A DNA stretch of 11,467 bases from an uncultured bacterium. Lineage in GTDB: Bacteria > Eisenbacteria > RBG-16-71-46 > CAIMUX01. This document shows, piece by piece, positions 1-5,816 of this stretch; the stretch's first letter is position 1, and each line of letters begins with the position of its first letter. A model generated the notes under the pieces. It searched no databases and was not told the DNA's origin. It worked only from the letters and a program-made list of their open reading frames with translations. Where the stretch lies: contig CAMPIC010000040.1 in assembly GCA_946886185.1 (NCBI GenBank), positions 1-11,467 of the forward strand, written 5' to 3'. A program made the position numbers and the translations under genes.

Positions 1-648
1 AGTGATTTCCTCCGCGCTGACGTTTCCGCTCCCTGTGTCGACGGAGAGATCGCCGGTCACACGCGCCACCTCGACCGACCCGGAACGAGTGTCCAGGCTC
101 AGCGCGCTCGTGAGATCGGTGGCCAGGATGTGACCCACCCCGAGATCGACCTGCGCCTTGCGGCCCTGCGGAACTTTGATCGTCACGTCGGCCCACACTT
201 CGAGGCCCCGGCCGTCGCCCGACACGGTAATGCGATCTCCCTGCGCCAGATCGAGGAGCTGGCCGATGAAGCTGTCGGGATCGGATCGGCCGGATTGGAA
301 TGTCGTGGTGGAGCGGCGGCCCAGGCGGGGATAGACGTAGTCGCGCTCATCCTCGACAGGAAAGTGGATCCAGAGCTCCGCAGTCGACCCTGCCTTCTCC
401 TCGAATTCGATGATCTCGCGGCTCGCATCCTCGCCCTGGACATGGACCTCGACCAGGAACTCGTTGCCCTCGTGACAGCTGACCTCGACCTGCCCGATCA
501 GGGCCACCAGGATCAATCGCTCTCCACTGAACTGGAATGACTCGGTGAACTCTTCGGCCAGGGTCGTCGTGGCAACGCCGGCGATGAGCGTGGTGGAAAG
601 CCATGCGACCTGCAGTTTGCCCATCATGTGTTCGGATCTGGTTCTCAT
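1..648 (-). CDS. Exported DUF4097-type beta-strand repeat protein, C-terminus cut by window edge
   Basis: An open frame of 216 codons runs off the left edge. In-frame ATGs lie at 660, 648, 627 and 624. I prefer 648 because GAGGG lies 5 nt upstream of it (654-658). Residues 1-31 look like a signal peptide: basic start (MRTR), hydrophobic stretch about 14-27, likely cut after TLA, so the protein is exported. The mature part is short alternating beta strands. Near the edge come repeated units rich in LxLDTRSGSVEV and LSVDTGSGNV (residues about 183-210), the pattern of DUF4097/DUF2807-type right-handed beta proteins (putative adhesin-like). The family's molecular role is unknown. A polar, Arg/Asp/Ser-rich insert (about 98-138) separates the first strands from the repeats. 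The gene lies downstream of the CHRD gene on the same strand, 274 bp away, and is probably transcribed separately. The family call is fairly sure; the function is not known. Confidence 0.75.
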   Translation of the reverse strand, partial: MRTRSEHMMGKLQVAWLSTTLIAGVATTTLAEEFTESFQFSGERLILVALIGQVEVSCHEGNEFLVEVHVQGEDASREIIEFEEKAGSTAELWIHFPVEDERDYVYPRLGRRSTTTFQSGRSDPDSFIGQLLDLAQGDRITVSGDGRGLEVWADVTIKVPQGRKAQVDLGVGHILATDLTSALSLDTRSGSVEVARVTGDLSVDTGSGNVSAEEIT

Positions 649-824
649 GGTAGCCCTCATTCGGCGGAGATCACCGCTCGGAAAATGGTTCGGCAGAGCG
701 ACGAAAACCGCTCTTCGCACCTCGGTCCCGGCGCGCCAGTACGCAGCTCGGGCGTTCGGGTTGCTGGTCAACTGCCCGATTCCAAGGACGCGAACAGCCC
801 CCTGAGCGTTCGACCCATACGCAA

Positions 825-853
825 GATGGCCGGAGCGCGGAGCCCCGGCCATC
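825..853 (-). terminator. GC-rich hairpin, possible terminator after the CHRD gene
   Basis: A perfect 9-bp stem (gatggccgg at 825-833 with ccggccatc at 845-853) closes an 11-nt loop. It lies about 70 bp past the stop of the CHRD gene and before the DUF4097 gene. Read on the minus strand, the 5' flank is A-rich (AAAGG) but only TT follows the stem, so a canonical U-tract is missing. It could be an intrinsic terminator of the weak-tail kind or an mRNA 3'-end stabiliser. Confidence 0.45.
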
Positions 854-876
854 CCTTTACGTAGGTCGAGCTCGAA

Positions 877-909
877 CTGGAGTCGAACCGGCAAACGGCC
901 CGACTCCGG
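877..909 (-). terminator. Second hairpin just downstream of the CHRD stop codon
   Basis: The arms ctggagtcg (877-885) and cgactccgg (901-909) pair over 9 bp with one G-T wobble. A further 3 bp (ccg/cgg) form inside the loop across a 2x2 internal loop. It begins 14 nt after the CHRD stop on the minus strand. No T-run follows, so termination is only a guess; protecting the transcript 3' end is an alternative. A 10-bp palindrome, tcgagctcga, sits directly beyond it at 866-875. Confidence 0.35.
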
Positions 910-922
910 ATCGATGCGTCGA

Positions 923-3466
923 TCAGTTGCCGATCAGGACCAGCTTCTGCGTATCTGCGCCGAGGTCGGTCTGGAGACGCACGAAGTAGACGCCGCTCGG
1001 CCAGCGTGTGGCGTCCAGCTCCACCTCGTGGGCGCCGGCCTGCTGGGCCTCCTCGGCCAGGATCCCGATCACCGCACCCCGCGCGTCGTACACCCGGAGC
1101 GCGACGTGAGTCGCCTGCGGAAGCTCGTACGCGATGGAAGCGTAACCACTGGTCGGGTTGGGCGACGTGCGCATCTGGAAGCGCGGCTCGAACGGAAGGA
1201 TCGGAGCGTCGCTCGGAGTGAGGTCGTTGAGGTTGCTCCGGATCTCTCCGCCCGGGTTGAGGCTGGTGTGCACGTTGATATACAACGAGCCGCTGAAGTA
1301 GTCGCACATCAACAGATCGGTGATTCCGGTCCAGACTCCGCGACCGGTGCCTCCAGTCACGGAAGAGGTGATGTCGTGAACGACGCCGCCATTGACTCCC
1401 GCGGGGGCGCTGTGAAAGTGCGATGCGGTGAATGCGCTCGACATGTTCGCGAACGACAGATTGTAGATCACGCCTTCCTCGGAAAGCGTGGTACCGGCCG
1501 TACCCATGCCGTCGGTCGCGACCGGAGGCACCTCGGCTCCGCCGATGAGCGGATCCTCGGTGGCGAATCCAGAAGCAGGATTGACCTGGCCACGGATCTC
1601 ACCGCCCGGATTGCCCACGGTGTGCACGTTCGCGTAGATGTTGCCGAGCATGATCTGGGTCCGCATCGCGGCGTTGAGAGGCTGCCCGTCCGCGGGATGC
1701 CACACGTCCTCGATGTGGTTGCTCGTGAGCGTGAAGTTTCGGACGACTCCGCCGTTCACTCCCGTGGCGGCATTGTGGAAGTGCGATGCGGTGATCGCGC
1801 TTCCCAACCCGCTCACGGTGATCGCGTACACGAGTCCGTCGTTGGTGAGGGTGCCGCTGCCGGTTCCGAGCGCGGTCGATGCGGTCGCCGGCACTTCCTG
1901 ATCGTCGGTGAGCGGGAAGCGCATTCCGAGACCGGACGCAACGAACACCTGCCCGCGGATCTCTCCGCCCGGATTGGCCGCGGTGTGCACGTTGACGTAG
2001 AAGTTCCCCTTGAGGAAGTCGTTGATCTGCGTCTGCGTCAGTCCCGCGATCGAACCGTGCGCCGTGTTTCCGCCTCCGAACGCGCCCAGGATGTTGAAGG
2101 TCGCTCCTCCGTTGACGCCGATGGGCGCGTTGTGGAAGTGCGCGGCGGTGATCGCTCCGGTCAGACCTTGCACGCTGATGTCGAAGCTCAAGGTCGTCCC
2201 CGACAGGCGAACCGAGGCATTGCCGCGCGCCGTCGAAGGATTGGTCGGCTCTTCCTGATTCGAGGTCAGGTTCGCCGCGAGCGTCGTGCTCGTGGGGTTG
2301 AGGATGATCTGTCCGCGAATTTCCCCGCCCGGGTTGGCAGCGGTGTGAATGTTCACGTAGAGACCCTGCTTGAAGAGCTCGCAGATCAGATCGTTGGTCA
2401 AGGGCTCGGTGTCGTTGGCGCGCCAGACCCCGCGGGCCGTTCCGCCCGTGAAGTCGGCGGTGAGGGTGCGTACCACTCCCCCGTTGACACCGGCAGGCGC
2501 GCGGTGGATGTGCGCCGCGGTGATCGCGCCGGTCAAACCCTCGACCGTGATGTTGTAGACGAGTCCGCTCGGAGTGAGGGTGAACGTGGCCGTTCCCTGA
2601 CCGGGTGCGCCGGTGGGAGGGACTTCCTGCGCCTGATCGATCCGCGCCGTTCCACCGAACCCGGACGAGAGCTGGATCTGGCCGCGGATCTCGCCGCCCG
2701 GATTGGCCGCGGTGTGGACGTTGACGTATTGCCGTCCGAGCAGCAGGTCGCGCACGAGGGCGTCGGTGAGCTGTCCCGCTGCGGGTCCCCGACGCCAGAT
2801 GCCCTCCGCGGTCGTTCCTGAGAAGGAGCCTCCCAGGTCAAAGACCACTCCGCCGTTCACTCCGATCTCCCCACCGTGGATGTGCGCGGCAGTGATTGCG
2901 CCGGTGAGTCCGTTGACGGTGATCTTGTACTCCAGACCTTCCTCGGTGAGCGTCAACGAAGCGGTCCCGAGTCCTGCCGCGCCGGTTCCGGGGTTTTCCT
3001 GGGCGCCGTTCAGGTTCGCCGTGAGATGGGTGCCGCCGGCGATGTCGATCTGACCGCGGATCTCTCCGCCAGGGTTCGCCGCCGTATGGACGTTGACGTA
3101 GTAGTTGCCGGCGAGCAGGTCCGTGATCTGGCCGGCGGTGAGGTTTTCCCAGGTGCCGTGGGCGGTGGTGATCCCGGTTCCCAGGAAGCTGGACATGATG
3201 TCATGCACGACGCCGCCATTGACGCCGCGCTTGCCGTTGTGGATGTGCGCTCCGGTGATCGAACCGCTCAGTCCTTCGACGGTGACGAAGTAATGCAGAT
3301 CGTCGCCGGTCAGGGCGAAGACCGCGGTTCCTTGCGCCGCGGTCGCGACGGCGGGTCGCTCCTGGGCGCCGGTCAGATGAGCCGTGAGATGAGCCTGTGC
3401 GAATGCCGCGCTGCCTGCGAAGGAGATGCAGAACAGTGCTGCCAGTGAAGTAACGAGTCGTAGCAT
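923..3466 (-). CDS. Secreted six-repeat CHRD-domain protein with FlgD-like/T9SS-type C-terminal domain
   Basis: 847 residues. I start at 3466 (MLRLVTS) rather than the in-frame ATG at 3487, because a perfect AGGAGGT lies 7 nt upstream of 3466. Residues 1-23 are a signal peptide (cut after AFA). Six tandem CHRD domains of 120-124 residues follow: 25-145, 146-269, 270-392, 393-512, 513-633 and 634-753. Each has a Q/AExxP opening, an HxH motif (AHIH, AHFH or SHFH) followed by GVNGG, and an (V/I)xxHTxxNPGGEIR close. Residues 754-847 hold SPNPTSG, an Ig-like fold segment (VALRVYDARG) and a final WPSGVYFVRLQ...KLVLIGN stretch. This is the pattern of T9SS type A sorting / FlgD-Ig-like C-termini, so the protein is probably secreted and surface-attached. 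CHRD is named after chordin; its bacterial role is unknown. The gene is probably monocistronic, with 507 bp upstream and hairpins downstream. Confidence 0.92.
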   Translation of the reverse strand: MLRLVTSLAALFCISFAGSAAFAQAHLTAHLTGAQERPAVATAAQGTAVFALTGDDLHYFVTVEGLSGSITGAHIHNGKRGVNGGVVHDIMSSFLGTGITTAHGTWENLTAGQITDLLAGNYYVNVHTAANPGGEIRGQIDIAGGTHLTANLNGAQENPGTGAAGLGTASLTLTEEGLEYKITVNGLTGAITAAHIHGGEIGVNGGVVFDLGGSFSGTTAEGIWRRGPAAGQLTDALVRDLLLGRQYVNVHTAANPGGEIRGQIQLSSGFGGTARIDQAQEVPPTGAPGQGTATFTLTPSGLVYNITVEGLTGAITAAHIHRAPAGVNGGVVRTLTADFTGGTARGVWRANDTEPLTNDLICELFKQGLYVNIHTAANPGGEIRGQIILNPTSTTLAANLTSNQEEPTNPSTARGNASVRLSGTTLSFDISVQGLTGAITAAHFHNAPIGVNGGATFNILGAFGGGNTAHGSIAGLTQTQINDFLKGNFYVNVHTAANPGGEIRGQVFVASGLGMRFPLTDDQEVPATASTALGTGSGTLTNDGLVYAITVSGLGSAITASHFHNAATGVNGGVVRNFTLTSNHIEDVWHPADGQPLNAAMRTQIMLGNIYANVHTVGNPGGEIRGQVNPASGFATEDPLIGGAEVPPVATDGMGTAGTTLSEEGVIYNLSFANMSSAFTASHFHSAPAGVNGGVVHDITSSVTGGTGRGVWTGITDLLMCDYFSGSLYINVHTSLNPGGEIRSNLNDLTPSDAPILPFEPRFQMRTSPNPTSGYASIAYELPQATHVALRVYDARGAVIGILAEEAQQAGAHEVELDATRWPSGVYFVRLQTDLGADTQKLVLIGN
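1208..3394 (-). repeat. Six tandem ~363-372 bp coding repeats (CHRD units)
   Basis: The unit boundaries are 3032-3394, 2660-3031, 2291-2659, 1931-2290, 1568-1930 and 1208-1567. Similarity is visible in the DNA, strongest where the codons for VHTAANPGGEIRGQ and AITAAHIH lie (for example near 3060, 2690, 2320, 1960, 1600 and 1250). Units 1-4 are most alike at the NPGGEIRGQ end. Units 5 and 6 have diverged (VGNPGG, SLNPGG; the last loses the GQ). The pattern suggests serial duplication within the gene followed by drift. The units are too diverged in between to be recent copies. Confidence 0.9.
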
Positions 3467-3473
3467 CGAGCGG

Positions 3474-3480
3474 ACCTCCT
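3474..3480 (-). promoter_or_regulatory. Strong Shine-Dalgarno site deciding the CHRD start
   Basis: On the minus strand AGGAGGT stands 7 nt before the ATG at 3466. It would lie inside the coding sequence if the upstream in-frame ATG at 3487 were used, and it places the basic end of the signal peptide correctly. Confidence 0.8.
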
Positions 3481-3643
3481 GGTGCAAGAGATGCCGAATC
3501 CGGTCGGTTCCTACCGAAACCGAAACTGGGGATGGGAGACAGCAATGCCGACGCTCGGACCCAGGGGACGGGATGGTCCGTGAGGCGTCATGCCTGGTCG
3601 ATGGTCAGGTGGAAACCGCCGGATCGATCTCTCGGGAACTGCT

Positions 3644-3669
3644 ATCCGGCCTGTTCATCCGGCCTATTC
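3644..3669. repeat. 13-bp tandem duplication
   Basis: atccggcctgttc (3644-3656) is followed directly by atccggcctattc (3657-3669), 12 of 13 bases identical. It lies in non-coding DNA about 180 bp upstream of the CHRD start. It could be a paired protein-binding site or a slippage product. Confidence 0.6.
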
Positions 3670-3973
3670 GGATGTTCGCCCGGTCGGCGGTTCGCGAGAG
3701 AACGGGACAATGAAACCGAGCAGCCCCGTCCCTGACTTCGACGGTTCCAATAGTAGTCGAATCCGAGACGGCCTAGATACGACCAACTACCGCGAACCGT
3801 GATCCGCTGGGATAGTGGTGGCCCCGCGTGAACAACGGGATGTTTGCGACTGAGAGAAAACCCCAGTACGAACCCTCGACCGTCGATCGATGTGCTGATC
3901 GGACAGGATCAGATTAGCCCCATTCACGCTGACGAGTGGACTGAGGTCCGTTCCCGATCGATCGATCGACAAA

Positions 3974-5686
3974 TCAGCCGCGGACGCGAGCGAGCACTTC
4001 GGACGATGGGACTTCCGACTTTTCCTCCGGGCGGCGGCGCTCGCTCATCTCCACGATCCCTTCGGCGGCCCGGCGCCCGACGACGATCCGCGTCGGGAAG
4101 CCGAGGAGGTCGAGGTCCTTGAACTTGACCCCGGGGGACATCGCGCGATCGTCGAGGCAGGCGTCGATCCCGTTGGCGCGCAGCTCTTGATAGAGCCGCG
4201 TTCCGAGCTCCATCTGCTCCGCCTTCTTGGGGTCCAGCACCGCCACGACCGCTTCGAAAGGAGCGATCGGCTTCGGCCAGATGATTCCGGCCTCGTCGAA
4301 GTTCTGCTCGACCGCGGCCTGGGCGGTGCGGGAGATGCCGATCCCATAACATCCCATGACGAACGGGCGGCGCTTTCCATCCTGATCGACGAAGGTGGCC
4401 TGCATCGGCTCGGAGTACTTGGTGCCGAGCTTGAAGATGTGCCCGACTTCGATGCCGCGCGTCTCCACGAGCGATCCATAGCATCGTGGGCATCCTTCTC
4501 CAGCGCGCGCTTTACGAAGATCTCGGAACTCCGGCATCGGGAAGTCGCGTCCCGGATTGACTTCGAGACAGTGGAAGTCGGTCTCGCAGCATCCGGTCAA
4601 GAGGTTGGTCATCCGCTTGAGCGTGACATCGGCCAACACTTTCACTTCGCTCGGCAGTCCGATGGGGCCCGCGAAGCCGACCTCGGCGCGCGTCACCCGC
4701 TTCACCGTCGCTTCGTCCGCCAGCCGGACCGCAAGCGCGTCGAGCGCGTTGGTCAGCTTGACCTCGTTGATTTCCAGATCTCCGCGCATCAACACGGCGA
4801 CCGAGTCGATCCGATCGGGATAGATCGCGTCGTAAAGCACGGTCTTGGCCATGCGCGCGGCGGGCAGATCGAAGAACTTCACCAGCTCGTCGACGCTCCG
4901 GATGTTCGGAGTCGACTCCTTGCGCAGCGGTTTGGGAGCGCCGCCGTCCGGGGAGGGAGTGATGCGCGAATCCGCTTTCTCGACGTTGGCCGCGTAGTCG
5001 CCGCGGTTACAGATGAGGATCGCATCCTCACCCTTGTCCGCGAGCACCATGAACTCTTGCGATCCGCTCCCGCCGATCGCTCCGGCATCCGCGTCGACCG
5101 CGCGGAACTCGAGGCCGCAGCGTTCGAAGATGCGGTGATAGGCCCGGCTCATCGCGTCGTAGCTCTTGTCGAGTCCGGCCGCGTCGGCGTCGAAGGAGTA
5201 CGCATCTTTCATGATGAACTCGCGGCCGCGCATGAGCCCGAAGCGGGGACGGATCTCGTCCCGGAACTTGTCCTGGATCTGATAGAGGTTGAAGGGGAGC
5301 TGCTTGTAAGAGTTGCAAATCTTCTTCACGTAGGTGGTGATGACCTCTTCGTGGGTCGGTCCGAGGCAGAGCTCGCCATCCTTGCTGTCGGTGAGGTGAA
5401 AGAGGATGCCGTCGGCGATGTAGCGGTTCCACCGTCCCGACTCGTCCCAGATCTCGCGCGGCTGGAGGATCGGCATGAGCATCTCGTTGCCGCCTTCGCG
5501 ATCGATCTCTTCGCGGACGATCTGCGAAACCTTCTTGAGCACGCGCCACATGAGCGGGCCGTAGACGTAGATCCCGGACGCGATCTTCTGGATGTAGCCG
5601 GCTCGCACGAGCAGCTTGTGGCTCGGGATCTCCGCGTCGGAAGGATCTTCTCGGAGCGTGGAGATCGGGATCTGAGAGAGCAGCAT
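3974..5686 (-). CDS. proS: Prolyl-tRNA synthetase (bacterial type, with INS editing domain)
   Basis: 570 residues, the usual length of the bacterial-type enzyme. It charges tRNA-Pro with proline in the cytoplasm. The class II catalytic core is visible: motif 1 region about 30-80 (QKIASGIYVYGPLMWRV), the proline-binding TxE in GPTHEE (109-114), motif 2 (FRDEIRPRFGLMRGREF, 141-157) and motif 3 (GCYGIGISR, 445-453). The INS editing insert spans about 225-405, with the conserved Lys of MAKTV (281), which removes mischarged Ala in the family, and a GFAGPIGLP loop (337-345). The anticodon-binding domain follows from about 475 to the end. I start at MLLSQIPIST (5686), where family proteins begin and an AAGGA lies 4 nt upstream. 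The open frame extends up to 5989, but that extension has no family similarity and overlaps the divergent gene. It is a stand-alone housekeeping gene. Confidence 0.97.
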   Translation of the reverse strand: MLLSQIPISTLREDPSDAEIPSHKLLVRAGYIQKIASGIYVYGPLMWRVLKKVSQIVREEIDREGGNEMLMPILQPREIWDESGRWNRYIADGILFHLTDSKDGELCLGPTHEEVITTYVKKICNSYKQLPFNLYQIQDKFRDEIRPRFGLMRGREFIMKDAYSFDADAAGLDKSYDAMSRAYHRIFERCGLEFRAVDADAGAIGGSGSQEFMVLADKGEDAILICNRGDYAANVEKADSRITPSPDGGAPKPLRKESTPNIRSVDELVKFFDLPAARMAKTVLYDAIYPDRIDSVAVLMRGDLEINEVKLTNALDALAVRLADEATVKRVTRAEVGFAGPIGLPSEVKVLADVTLKRMTNLLTGCCETDFHCLEVNPGRDFPMPEFRDLRKARAGEGCPRCYGSLVETRGIEVGHIFKLGTKYSEPMQATFVDQDGKRRPFVMGCYGIGISRTAQAAVEQNFDEAGIIWPKPIAPFEAVVAVLDPKKAEQMELGTRLYQELRANGIDACLDDRAMSPGVKFKDLDLLGFPTRIVVGRRAAEGIVEMSERRRPEEKSEVPSSEVLARVRG

Positions 5687-5762
5687 CGCGTCCTTTCGTC
5701 CGACCGGGCGTTGGCGATCGCGGGGGAGTCCGGCATCTTCGCGTAACGGGCGGAATTGGATG

Positions 5763-5792
5763 TTTCTATCATGCGGACCTCGCTCTTGGCAA
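5763..5792 (-). promoter_or_regulatory. Candidate sigma70-type promoter for proS
   Basis: On the minus strand, TTGCCA (5787-5792) is followed after 18 nt by TAGAAA (5763-5768), preceded by TGA, which would make an extended -10. The -35 matches consensus at 5 of 6 positions and the -10 at 4 of 6. It would give a leader of roughly 70 nt before the proS ATG. It lies in the 130-bp gap shared with the divergent DUF58-like gene. For that gene I see no clear promoter. Confidence 0.4.
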
Positions 5793-5816
5793 AGGATGCG
5801 GTGGTAGGCTTCGGAA

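Larger units (their letters stand above)
3467..3973. other. 507-bp intergenic region between proS and the CHRD gene
   Basis: No convincing gene is seen. The short open frames here have no family features and no good ribosome site. Base composition is visibly less GC-rich than in the flanking genes. It must hold the 3' end of the proS transcript and the promoter and leader of the CHRD gene (both minus strand), but I find no clear -35/-10 pair. Small structures: a near-perfect 13-bp tandem duplication (3644-3669), a 6-bp stem/6-nt loop hairpin ctgatc...gatcag (3895-3912), a gatc-rich self-complementary run next to the proS stop (about 3956-3969), and a 5-bp hairpin tcggt/accga at 3504-3517 in the CHRD leader. 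Confidence 0.6.

Noticed and set aside
130..540. A 136-codon plus-strand open frame
   Set aside because: The opposite strand reads a signal peptide and DUF4097-type repeats through the same DNA. The plus-strand product has no such features.
914..2821. A 635-codon plus-strand open frame
   Set aside because: It is antisense to the CHRD gene, and its periodic Val/Asp/Arg-rich sequence simply mirrors the six CHRD repeats. It has no family features or ribosome site.
1208..3394. Regular repeats that could suggest a CRISPR array or satellite
   Set aside because: The unit is about 365 bp, coding and diverged, and belongs to protein domains. There is no short repeat/spacer pattern.
3956..3969. gatc-rich self-complementary run next to the proS stop
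   Set aside because: The words gatc and cgatcg are frequent all over this window, so a short run is not surprising. It has no tail to make it a terminator.
4187..5746. A 519-codon plus-strand open frame
   Set aside because: It is antisense to proS, whose motifs are unmistakable. Long antisense frames are expected in GC-rich DNA.
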